From positions 146,294,640 to 146,358,639 of the forward strand of contig CM043955.1 in assembly GCA_014529385.2 (NCBI GenBank): a DNA stretch of 64,000 bases, written 5' to 3'. Origin of the DNA: Adiantum capillus-veneris (Eukaryota > Streptophyta > Polypodiopsida > Polypodiales > Pteridaceae). The stretch's first letter is position 1, and every line of letters begins with the position of its first letter. The notes under the pieces were generated by a model. The model searched no databases. It was given only the letters and a program-made list of their open reading frames with translations, and was not told the DNA's origin. Positions 54,582 through 64,000 of the stretch are shown one piece after another. The translations under genes were made by a program, and so were the position numbers.

Positions 54582-55781
54582 AATGAAGATGGAAAGCTTC
54601 GTACATCACAAGCATAACATAAACTTTGTAAAAGCATTAACCACCCCCGGCCTCAGTCCCAAGGCCTCAAACACCTTCAAAGGTGGAGAGAGTTAGCGGG
54701 GAATGAGGGTAGGGAGGAGGAAGAAGAAGTAACATCCGAGAAAGAGATAGTTCCTCACTTTTCATCACTCTTCTTCCATAACATAGCATAATAGCATAAT
54801 AATGATGATGAAGAAGATGGCAAGCTTAAGCATTGACGCATGGCTCTTGGTTGGATTTGTATTCCATAGCCAAGAGTGTTGGTGTACGCTCTCAACTTCT
54901 CAAGAAGCTTGGAGAAGGAGATGGAACTCTTGGACTTTGCACTTCACACAATGTGTGTATGTGTGTGTGTGTGGGAGAGTATACCCCCCAAGCTAGCCCC
55001 TAGATTTCTTGGTCCACCCCCCCTTGTAGCTCATGCTAGAAGATGATTGGAACCCTACAAGCCTAGCCAATCACATGTAGGGTGCATATCAAGCAACCAT
55101 GCTAGCCTTGGGACAAGTGTCCCCCTTTCCCCTTTGAGAGAAAGGACTTGATAAATGCATAATCAATTAAATAAATTAGCTAAATTATCATTGGACCCTT
55201 GAGAGGCCAACCAATAGGCTTTAGGCACACCATGAGGGCAACATGGAGAGGAACTTGACAAGTGTCCTTGTTGCTTCTTTAAATCAAGCTTGTCTTGTGT
55301 GAGGGTGTCTGTGTTTTCTCTCATGCTCCTACAATGAGGGCTCGCCTCCCCTTGAGTAGGGATCATGTTGACTTTTGGGAACACCTTGAACCCCTTAAGC
55401 ACCTTAGTCATGGAGCACCTTAGCACCTTAGTCATTAAACACATCAAGCACCTGAGTTAGCAAGCACGACAAGCACCTCAAGCCTAGGCCGGGTTCCCAC
55501 CTCAACCACAACCCTAGCTTGCCTAAGGTTAACGGACTTTTAACACTAAACTTTGCAGGAATTTAATGAATCTAACCCTAAGGTTTTTAAGCTCCATTAG
55601 CTAGCCTTGCTCTTTGACATATCATCTCTCATTTGGACCTCTTTAACCTTGGCCCCGTGTTGAGATAGATCCATAAGCACTGTCTATATTCTAGCCCTTG
55701 TTCTCGGTTATTCTCCCACATTAAATGATTAGTTTAATATGAAAAATCATTTGGGTTGGTTAGATATTAGATTTTATGACA
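54582..55781 (-). repeat. Element D 3' LTR (left), second part
   Basis: It resumes the LTR after the CACTA element and matches 62,716-63,795. It ends GATTTTATGACA (minus strand TGTCATAAAATC, the LTR start). Confidence 0.92.
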
Positions 55782-55783
55782 TT

Positions 55784-55800
55784 ACCTCTCTCTTGAAATC
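55784..55800 (-). other. Element D polypurine tract
   Basis: The minus strand reads GATTTCAAGAGAGAGGT just before the LTR. The same context lies next to element G at 15,132-15,150. Confidence 0.8.
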
Positions 55801-56299
55801 ATAGTGGTCCTCGACTATGAGGTAGAAGAGATAAAGACTTAGTCATTAGTCGATGTTTCTTAGCGGGTAGAGGATCCCTTTTTACCCTACAACATCATTC
55901 GAAGGTGGATCACTAGTCCATATGGGGCTTGGGAGACTTAGTTGCCGCAAGCATGTCTGCCCTTGAGTCCATTTCATTCTCCCATAGTAGAGTGATAAAT
56001 TCTACTTGGTGTGTTTGAGAGACGTCTTCATCACAAACATAATTCTAAGCATGCATACTACTTAAATTTATGCACAATAAAAAGATAATTAGTCTTATAA
56101 GACAAAAACATTGGTCATTTAAAAGAAAAATGTGCATTTACTTACTCTAATGTAGCATTGTAAGCATTGACAAGGTTCATACTATCCTTAAGTTGTATTC
56201 CTTGCATCCATCTAGCATTCCAAAAGGATAATTTTTTAGCTTAATAAGATATTGTCGGGTAATCTTACCATGTCGTAGTACCTTGTCTTCATACCAAAG
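55801..56299 (-). other. Element D 3' noncoding region
   Basis: 500 bases between pol and the polypurine tract. It contains GGATCCCTTTTTACC, also present in the G fragment at about 46,108-46,125. Confidence 0.5.
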
Positions 56300-58505
56300 G
56301 ATTGTTTCGAGTTGTAGCACCTCTTCTTAGTCTTCAATTTCTAGGGGGTCTTCAATAATTGGTTCTTTTGGTGGCTCTCCTTTGTAGGGCTTAAGTAGGC
56401 TCACATGAAAAGCATTGTGTATGAGCCAATGGTTGGGCCACTTGAGTTGGTAAGCCATCTCATTGATTGGCTTCAATTTCTAGGGGGTCTTCAATAATTG
56501 GTTCTTTTGGTGGCTCTTCTTTGTAGGGCTTAAGTAGGTTCACATGGAAAGCATTTTGTATGAGCCAATGGTTGGGCAACTTGAGTTGGTAATCCATCTC
56601 ATTGATTGGCTTCAATATTTGAAAAAGATGGTTTGTATCTTTTTGCTAGTTTAGCATAATACTTTTGATGGCCCGTAGGATTTTTGCCCATCGTTTGCCT
56701 CAATCGAGCCTTGGAAAACTTAAATAAGACCCAGTCATTTTCCTTGAACGTTAAGGCCCTTATGTGCTTATCAAAAAAAGTTTTTTGCCTTTGTTGAGAG
56801 ATGGATATAGCCTCCTTAATCTTTTGAAAAGATTCTTATAGGTCACAGCTATACTCATCGGTAGCGAAGATCTTCCCATTTACTTTAAGAAGCAAGGGAC
56901 ATTTAGGTCTTCCCTCTATGATCTCAAAAGGTGCCTTTCTCATAGTAGTATGGACAGTATTATTGTACGCATACTCTACAAGGGGTAAGTACTTTTTCCA
57001 TTGTGAGTGTTGATCTATTTCTGTAACATAAGTCTTTAGTAGATCGAGAATCGTAAGATAAGCTTTCTCACTTTGGCCATCCGTTTGTGGATGATAGGCC
57101 GAAGAGACATTCAATCTTGTACCTAGATATTCAAAGAGAAATTTCCAAAAATTATTGGTTATTCTAGGATCTCTATTTTGACACAATGGTTGTGTGAAAT
57201 CCATGGTGTTTGAAAATCTGAGATATGAAGAGAGTTGCCATTTGGTGTGCCTTAATAGTCTTTTTAACAAGAATAAAGTGTGCTTGCTTCCTAAACTTGT
57301 CAACTATTGTCTCTATTCCCGTATTCCCATTGATAGACTTGGGTAATCCAAAGATAAAATCCATGGATATACTCCCCCATGGTGAATTAGGGATTGGTAG
57401 TGGTTGGCATAATCCAGGTTGCTTCCCACTATCATATTTGATATTTTGGCATACCACACATTTTGAAACATACTCTTGTATATCCACTTTCATGGTAGGC
57501 CAATAGAAGTACATCTCTACTCCTTGAAGAGTAGGTTGAATACCTCTATGCCCCACATAGGGAGGAGCATGGGATTCATACATGACTTTCTCACAAAGGG
57601 AGTGGGTAACACATAACCTATTTCCATGGAGAAGATAACCATCCTGCAAGGTGAATGGTTCTTCTTTCTTCCCCAATGCAAGGGCTGACATTATGTCTTT
57701 AAATTATGGATCAGTAGCATACTCATCTATCATAGAAGATAGATCATTGTGAGTTGCTATAGACATCGCATTAACTCTTGGTCGTCATGAAAGTGCATCG
57801 GCCACTTGATTGTGCTTACCAGCAATGTGAACAAATATGAAAATAAAGTTGCGGAAGAAATTTTGCCCACCTCATTTGTTTTTCGAAAAGATTGGTTTAG
57901 TCATGAAGTACTTGAGACGTTGGTGGTCCGTTCGCAAAATAAAAGGAGTCCCCATTAGATAGTGCTTCCATGTGTCTAGGGTATGTAGAACATCTAAAAG
58001 CTCTTTTCATATATGCCCAAGACTCGTTCATCGGCATTGAGCCTTCGGCTGTCATATGCTATGGCAACCCCTTCTTGAAGCAAAACTACTCCAAGGAAAT
58101 CACCACAAGCATCACATTGGACCTCAAATGGCTTTGAGAGATCCGGAAGCATAAGGACTAGTTGGGAGGTAAGCTTATCTTTGAGCTTGTCAACATCATT
58201 TTGCTCTTTAGCAGTCCATGAGTACTTAACGTTTTCTTTGTTAAGTCATGCAATGGTCCTATTATTTGAGAGAATTTGACTTAAAGCATCTATAGTATGC
58301 ACACATACCAATAAAGCTTCGTAGCTCATGTAGATTCCTTGGATTAGGCCATGCTTTTATTACCTCCAACTTTGATGGATTCATACAGATACCATCTTGA
58401 AGGATAATATGACCTAAGTATCAAATCTCTTGAAGGAAAAATTCGCTCTTCTTTTGATTGATAAAAGCTTGTTCTCTCTCAAAGCTTTGAAAAATTACCT
58501 GAAGA
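56300..58505 (-). pseudogene. Element D pol remnant: RT C-terminus, RNase H, integrase, chromodomain
   Basis: Reading leftward from 58,505: RT C-terminal part (KSEFFLQEI, GHIILQDGICMNPSKLEVIKAWPNPRNLHELRSFIG). RNase H (HQRLKYFMTKPIF; HIAGKHNQVADALS, 57,780-57,950). Integrase zinc module (HRGIQPTLQGVEMYFYWPTM...CVVCQ) and core at 57,691-57,173. After a frameshift, NRDPRITNNFW and YHPQTDGQSEKAYL at 57,200-57,050. Last, a chromodomain-like tail at 56,500-56,260 (LQLETILWYEDKVLRHGKI, YLIKLKNYPF). The second catalytic aspartate of the integrase (normally in SDRD) is asparagine. Many stops and shifts; inactive. Confidence 0.85.
56335..56612. repeat. 139-bp tandem duplication in element D pol tail
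   Basis: Units 56,335-56,473 and 56,474-56,612 share CTAGGGGGTCTTCAATAATT through CATTGATTGGCTTCAAT, with few mismatches. 139 is not a multiple of three, so it disrupts the frame. Confidence 0.93.
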
Positions 58506-58736
58506 TGTTGTGTTACCATATACATGTGATAGTGATGTGTGTGAACACACTAGGACTACCGAGGCATTTTTCCCTCTTTAAGAGGTTTTTTCACCCGTGC
58601 ATTGTATATATGCCTATCACTCTAGGTCTATATATCTTTCTATTGCACACTAAGTAATACACTCTTAGTTGTGTGCCTTGAGCTTCCTTCGTCTTCTCCA
58701 AGCTATGTGTGTTTTTCTCCAACCCTAATTCCAACA
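58506..58736 (+). repeat. Element E 5' LTR
   Basis: TG...CA bounded, with a TATATATC box at about 58,627. No partner LTR in the window. Confidence 0.85.
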
Positions 58737-58737
58737 A

Positions 58738-58750
58738 TTGGTATCAGAGC
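58738..58750 (+). other. Element E primer binding site (Met tRNA type)
   Basis: TTGGTATCAGAGC directly downstream of the LTR. Confidence 0.93.
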
Positions 58751-59063
58751 GAGTTGCGTCCTCCCGGGCTTAGTCGCCACCAGCTCCAACACATGCCTGT
58801 TTGCTTTCTCCGATTTCAGTGAGCTTTGGCGAGCGTTTGCAAGTCGACAAAATTTCTGATTCGAGCCCATTTCGGTCTCCGTTTCCAGTACAGGCAGGTC
58901 TGCACAGGCAATTTTGTCATTTAGTGCAAAATTTTTGTCAGTCCTGTTTTCTGCATAACATGTCCTATATAGTCTACTGCGGGTTCTGCTATATAGCACG
59001 TGCTGGTCTCACTTAGCTTCTCCTCATTTCGGGCAATTTTCACATCAGGTGCAAACATTTTCC

Positions 59064-59930
59064 ATGGCTGACAACAACACAGATGTGTTCAAGATGTTTG
59101 CTGTTGTGGCCAGTTTGGATGCGGACAATTAACCTATGTGGGCTTACATGATGCAACATGTTCTTGTGTCAAAGGGCGTCTAGAATATTGTGTAGGGCAT
59201 TGATGTACGTCCTAGTTCTGAGGATGTAGGCAATATTGAGGATGTTGCAATCTTGGTGCAAGGATTGCTGCTGTTAGAGTTGTTTTGCCTACGGCATTAG
59301 TCCTCACATTTGTTTAGCAAAATCTGCAAAACAGGCTTGGAATATTTTGGCTAGTCTTTATGCAAGCCGCAATGAGGCAAAAATTTCTTTGCTGCATAAA
59401 GAGCTCGAATCAAAGATTATGCATGAGGAAGATGATATGGACACTTTCCTTACAGTGTCAAGCATATCAATGAGCAACTTATTTCTACAGGTGAAGTCAT
59501 TTCAAACAGTTCCCTTATGCAGACTGCTCTTGATGCCTTACCAGATTCTTACAAGACTTTTGATAGTACTTGGAGACTTATGATCCAAGGAAATCCTGAA
59601 GTTGTCAAGTTTGATGCATTATGCACATTGCTGTTGCAAGAGTCACTTTCCAGAAGAAACATGACTAGACAGGTGCAGTTGAACAGGCCTTTATTTCTTC
59701 TCAAAGAAAGGGTGGTAACAGCAATGCAGCCACTTCTTATGGTTCTGCTACGAGTGGCAAAACTTCTGTTCCCAATGCTTCTGCTGGCAGCACTTCGTCT
59801 GGCAATTCTGGTGATAAGGGCAAAAAGAAGATGCGTTGCTATTATTGTAAATCTAATGATCACTTGATCAAGCAGTGTACTAAGTTGAAGGCCAACGAGT
59901 CTAAGAAGAAAGAGGGTGGTTCCACTGCAA
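59064..59930 (+). pseudogene. Element E gag with zinc knuckle
   Basis: Starts MADNNTDVFKMFAV at 59,064 and soon meets stops. A later frame (59,517-59,690) reads ALDALPDSYKTFDSTWRLMIQGN and LCTLLLQESLSRR, typical of copia UBN2 gag. Zinc knuckle CYYCKSNDHLIKQC (C-x2-C-x4-H-x4-C, intact) at about 59,834-59,880. Frames change several times. Confidence 0.82.
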
Positions 59931-61380
59931 ATGCTGATTCCACTACAAATGCAGCCATTGTCGAGTTTTTAGTGAAAGGAGAATGTGATGCTGATGTTGA
60001 TGTTGAATGGGCTTTTAGTGCAGAGTGCACTTACAATCTTGTTGTCCATGATGCATGCATGTCAGTTGTTGTAGATTCACATGTGTGGTATTTTGACAGT
60101 GGTGCTACAAAGCACATTACCTCACATCGTGAATTGTTCACCTCTCTCGAGTTTGTCCCTCATGGGAATTCAATCACTTGTGCCAACAATGCCTCTTATC
60201 CGGTTCAGGGAGTTGGAAAGTTGTGCTTACTGCTGCAAATGGCAGTTCTTTCACACTTGCTGATGCACTTTATGTACCTGGGATCAAGAAGAATTTTTTG
60301 TCTGTATTTGCACTTGCTAGACTTGGACTTGTAGTTAAATTTGTGGATGACAGATGTACAGTTCATGATCTCAATTTTGGTGATGAAATTGTTGCATCTG
60401 GTCTTTGTGTTGTGGGCTGTATAAGCTCACTTTGTATGACAAGTATGGAGAAAATTTTGCAAATGCAGTTGCAAATTCAACGGATGTTTCAGATGCAAAA
60501 TTGTGGCATGCATGTTGTGGGCATCTGAATTTTACCAGTTTGCTGCGTTTGAAGAAATCTGATATGGTTGCTTCTTTGCCGCCTCTTGAAGCACTTGTCA
60601 AACATGTTTGTGAAGGCTGTATTTTGGGTAAAATGCAGCGTTCTAAGTTTCCAAAGGATGGTTCAATTAGGGCCACATGCAGGTTACAGCTTGTGCATAG
60701 TGATGTTTGTGTACCCATGCAAATTCCATCCTCGGGCAATTATCTGTACTTCGTGACTTTCATTGATGATTACTCCAGGCATGCATGGGTATTTCCGTTT
60801 AAAGCAAAGTCCGAAGTTTTTATGTGCTTCAAACAATTTCTGGCTATGGCTGAAAACGTCTTGAAATCTACTATGGACACCCTTCGTTCCGATCGAGGGG
60901 GGAGTATATGTCTCATGAATTTAATGAATTTTTGGCTAGTCGTGGGATAAAACACCAACGTGCAGTGCCTTATACGCCTCATCAAAATGGTGTAGCTGAG
61001 AGAAAAAACAGGTCGCTTACAAAAATGGTACGATGTATGGTCAAAAGTCAAGCTTTGCTGCATTCTTTTTGGCTTGAGGCCATCATGTGTGCCACTTATG
61101 TACTTAACAGGCGTCCTACGAAATCTTTCAATCTATTACTCCATATGAAGAATGGCATGATAGAAAGCCTTCTATTGAGCACATGCGTGTTTTTGGCTAT
61201 TTGACATATGCTTTGGTGCTACAAACACAGCGTTAAAAATTGGTTGATAAGGGTGTCAAATGTATATTTGTTGGTTATAGTGCTGAAAGCAAAGGTTCTA
61301 AGTTGTATCATCCACAAACAAAGCGTATTCTAGTTTCACGGGATATAGTGTTTGTGGAAGATTCTGTTCAGCCCATGTTG
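59931..61380 (+). pseudogene. Element E protease and integrase
   Basis: Protease: WYFDSGATKHITSHRELF (about 60,085-60,140) with intact DSGA, then ALYVPGIKKNFLSV. GAG-pre-integrase: LWHACCGHLNFTSLLRLKK and CEGCILGKMQRSKF, the HHCC zinc module. Integrase core: LVHSDVCVPM, FVTFIDDYSRHAWVFPF, TLRSDRGG, then after a frame change GIKHQRAVPYTPHQNGVAERKNRSL. Post-core: VKCIFVGYSAESKGSKLYHP...RILVSRDIVF at 61,255-61,350. The catalytic residues look preserved, but frameshifts break the polyprotein. Confidence 0.87.
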
Positions 61381-61669
61381 TCATGTACTAGAGATAGGAC
61401 ATTTATGACACTTCGTTGCCTCTTTTCAGTGGTGGAATTTCGAATGTAAATTCCAATGAGGCAAATGCACTACCTATGGGGGTGTCCAAAAATGTTACAG
61501 ATCAGCCTATTATTGATGCAGATGTGCATGATGTACTTGATGAGGAAAGGGCTAAAAATGAGAAGGCTAGAGGTATGCCAAAATGGTTGGTGCATACATT
61601 GCGTGACAGTAAATTGGATGCACTCGTTCAGGCTCTCGCCATGCATCTTATACATCAGATTGTTATGCT

Positions 61670-62219
61670 TTGGCTATGTCTAGCTTACATGATGTTGAGG
61701 AACCTCTCTCTTTTGATGAAGCACAAAATGCAAAAAATTGGGCGGCTGTCATGCAATCAGAATATGATGCACTTATAGAAAATGACACATGGACTTTATG
61801 TGATTTCTCTCCTTGCAAAAAGGCCATTGGTACAAACTGGGTTTACAAGTTGAAATGCAAACTGGATGGTGAGGTTGATCACCATAAGGCTCGACTTGTT
61901 GCAAAAGGCTATGCGCAGAAAAAAGGCATAGATTATGAAGAAAATTTTGCTCCCACTTGTTGTATGACTACTGTTCGTTTTATATGTGCATTGGCAACTC
62001 ATTTTGGTTGGGATGTACATCAATCAGACATTGTTACTGCTTTCTTGAATGGTGACATGTTTGAGGAAATTTATGTAACGCAGCCTCGTGGTTTTGCCAT
62101 GAAAGGACAAGAGGACAAAGTGTGCAGATGTAATAAGGCTTTGTACGGGCTGAAGCAATCTCCTCATGCTTGGTATGAGAAAGCTGACACTCATTTGGTC
62201 AAACAAGGCTTTTGTAGCA
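61670..62219 (+). pseudogene. Element E reverse transcriptase, N-terminal half
   Basis: Reads W-T-L-C-D-F-S, KKAIGTNWVYKLKCKLDGEVDHHKARLVAKGYAQKKGIDYEENFAP, VRFICALATHFGWDVHQSDIVTAFLNGDMFEEIYVTQPRGF, NKALYGLKQSPHAWYEKADTHLVKQGF. This is copia RT up to the thumb side of motif C; sequence ends just before the YVDD catalytic motif should appear. It is the best preserved frame of E. Confidence 0.9.
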
Positions 62220-62391
62220 GTCCAGCAGAAAATTATTAAGACTATAGTTCCCAACGGTGTACCTCAAACTAAGTCCTTCTCAACCAAGATACTAGATCCC
62301 TGTCCCACTTACCCTATTGCAATGAACAGGTCCAACCTTTCATGGACAACTTAAGGACCTCTCTTCTTAAGCAAGAAAAGAGAAACCAATA
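62220..62391 (-). other. Element D leader
   Basis: 170 bases between the E junction and D's primer site. No coding frame. Confidence 0.6.
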
Positions 62392-62404
62392 GCTTTGATA
62401 CCAA
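62392..62404 (-). other. Element D primer binding site (Met tRNA type)
   Basis: The minus strand reads TTGGTATCAAAGC directly after the end of the 5' LTR (CCATTACA). Confidence 0.9.
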
Positions 62405-63797
62405 TGTAATGGAAATGGCCTATGAACTTTAAGAATAGCGGAATTAAGAGAATTAGAGTGAGAATTTTCATGAGACTACTTTGAGAACATAGAGGGTGAA
62501 CTTATTTAGCGGTAGCAGCATAACCATTATACTTAATTAACATGGCATGAACAATACTTTGCAAGAGAAATAATTAGAGAACATGACAACAATTGAGGAC
62601 CGTATTTATGTGGAGCCCCGGTCCCCCCTCCAACAGGCGTTTATACTATAGGTTCTCCCATAAAGAGAGACTTGGTACAATACAATCTTTGTGTTCCTTG
62701 TGACCTAGGTGATGCAATGAAGATAGAAAGCTTCATACATCACAAGCATAACATAAACTTTCTAAAAGAATTAACCATCCTCGCCCTCAATCCCAAGGCC
62801 TCAAACACCTTCGAAGGTGGAGAGAGCTAGTGGGAAATGAGGGTAGGGAAGTGAAAGAAGAAGTAACATATGAGAAAGAGATAGTTCCTCACTTATTATC
62901 ACTCTTCTTACATAGCATAGCATAATAGCACAATAATGATGATGAAGAAGATTGCAAGCTTAAGCATTGAACAATGGCTCTTGGTTGGATTTGCATTCCA
63001 TAGCCAAGAGTGTTGGTATAGGCTCTCAACTTCTCAACAAGCTTGGGAAAGGAGATGGAGCTCTTGCACTTTGCACTTTGCACTTTGCACTTTTCACACT
63101 GAGAGAGTGTGTGTGTGGGAGAGTATAGCCCCCAAGCTTCCTTGGTCAACCCCCCCTTGTAGCTCATGCTAGAAGGTGATTGCACCTCTACAAGCCTAGC
63201 CAATCACATGCAGGGTGCAATCAAGCAACCATGCTAGCGATAAGTGTCTCCCTTTCCCCTTTGAGAGAGAGGACTTGATAAATGCATAATCTACTAAATA
63301 AATTAGCTAAATTATCATTGGACCCCTTGAGAGGCCAACCAATAAGCTTTAGGCACACCATAAGGGCAACATGGAGAGGAACTTGACAAGTGTCCTTGTT
63401 GCTTCTTTAGACCAAGCTTGTTTTGTGTGAGGGTGCGTGTGTTCTCTCTCCTGCTCCTATCATGTTGACTTTTGGGAACACCTTGAACCCCTTAAGAACC
63501 TTAGTCATGGAGTACCTTAGCACCTTAGTCATTAAGCACCTTAAGCACCTTAGTAATCAAGCACGACAAGCAACTCAAGCAACTCAAGCTTGGGCTAGGT
63601 TCCTACCTCAAGCACAGCCCTAGCTTGCCTAAGGTCAAAGGAGTTTTAACACTAAACTTTGGAGGTCTTTAATGAAGCTAACCCTAAGGTCTTTAGATCC
63701 ATTAGCTAACCTTTCTCTTTGACATACCATCTCTCATTGGGACCCCTTTAACCTTGGCCCCGTGTTAAGATAGATCCATAAGCACATGTTTATATTA
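62405..63797 (-). repeat. Element D 5' LTR (right), truncated
   Basis: 1,393 bp matching the left LTR (46,156-46,458 plus 54,582-55,680). The last 105 bases present in the left LTR are missing at the junction with the next LTR. It contains the empty CACTA target site at about 62,713-62,719. Confidence 0.92.
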
Positions 63798-64000
63798 TGT
63801 AATGGAAATGTCCTGTTAACTTTGAGAGTAGCGGAAATTAGAGAAAGTACTTTTGGTAAACTACTTTGAGAGCGTAGCGGGTGAACTTAATTGATGGTAG
63901 TAACAAAACATAGCATTTAGTTAACTTGGCATGAACAATATTTTTGCAAGAGAGAGTTTAGAGAACATGACAACAGTTGAGGACCAGATTTATGTGGAGA
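63798..64000 (-). repeat. Further LTR of the D family (element F), left edge
   Basis: It begins TGTAATGGAAATG like the other two LTRs and continues beyond the window. Its clean TG edge inside the U3 end of D's right LTR suggests a nested insertion by a family member. Confidence 0.85.

Larger units (their letters stand above)
58506..62219 (+). mobile_element. Element E: Ty1/copia retrotransposon, 3'-truncated
   Basis: A 231-bp 5' LTR (58,506-58,736, TGTTGTGTTACC...TTCCAACA) and Met-type primer site (58,738-58,750) are followed by gag, protease, integrase and the first half of RT on the plus strand. At about 62,219 the sequence returns to the leader of D. The RT YVDD motif, RNase H and the 3' LTR are missing. 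It sits inside D's RT. The simplest history is insertion followed by one deletion removing the E 3' half together with D's gag, protease and RT N-terminus. Confidence 0.88.
46156..63797 (-). mobile_element. Element D: chromodomain gypsy retrotransposon, heavily disrupted
   Basis: Left LTR 46,156-55,781 (split by a CACTA element), polypurine tract about 55,784-55,800, internal region, Met-type primer site 62,392-62,404, right LTR 62,405-63,797. Orientation is minus. The integrase, RNase H and C-terminal RT region plus a chromodomain-like tail are readable at 56,300-58,505. gag, protease and the RT N-terminus are gone, replaced by truncated copia element E. The right LTR lacks its last 105 bases because another LTR of the same family begins at 63,798. 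D starts next to a fragment of its relative G (46,081-46,155). Confidence 0.85.

Noticed and set aside
54802-63172. Similar small frames at 54,802-54,996 and 62,936-63,172 (MMMKK...SLSI)
   Set aside because: They match because they lie at the same place in the two LTRs of element D, antisense to the element; similarity reflects LTR homology, not selection.

Overview
This window looks like repeat-rich nuclear DNA of a land plant. The evidence is an En/Spm (CACTA) transposon with spliced TNP2-type genes, Ty3/gypsy elements primed by an Asp-type primer site, Ty1/copia elements primed by Met tRNA, L1-type LINEs, long (AG)n/(CT)n tracts, and a captured fragment of a plant-specific heavy-metal-associated isoprenylated protein (HIPP) gene. 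I see no intact host gene, rRNA, tRNA or CRISPR. I cannot name the species from the sequence.

Layout. 1-473 is the 3' end of a CACTA element. 474-14,600 is older mixed debris: a broken coiled-coil reading frame with acidic 10-residue repeats, a 190-bp direct repeat, a zinc-knuckle LINE ORF1 remnant, a coiled-coil L1-type ORF1-like frame, and a minus-strand LINE ORF2 with a destroyed RT active site. About 14,640-15,189 is the 3' LTR and polypurine region of an old gypsy element (G).

15,190-46,075 is a three-deep nest dated by clean target duplications. Element A (minus, 8.6 kb net, TSD GCTAG, gag and protease only) sits in G. Element B (plus, 18.6 kb net, TSD CCTAG, Tat/Athila-like) sits in A. 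Element C (minus, 3,656 bp, TSD ATTAG, gag-protease copia) sits in the 5' LTR of B. To the right, a chromodomain gypsy element D (minus) has 1.5-kb LTRs at 46,156-55,781 and 62,405-63,797. Its left LTR is split by a nearly intact 8,123-bp CACTA element (46,459-54,581, TSD AAT). Its pol is interrupted by a truncated copia element E (58,506 to about 62,219). Another LTR of D's family begins at 63,798 inside D's right LTR.

Function. None of the LTR elements keeps a usable reverse transcriptase, so all need help to move. B carries the most unusual content: a duplicated linker plus integrase zinc-binding module, a second retropepsin-like segment after the integrase, tandem W-x-P-K motifs, a long downstream coiled-coil gene with a likely intron, and eight copies of a 24-bp palindrome. 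The last four copies are exactly 286 bp apart. The CACTA element has an apparently intact second gene, a TNP2 transposase damaged only by one stop and one lost splice acceptor, and a HIPP fragment that keeps its CxxC and C-terminal CaaX motifs.
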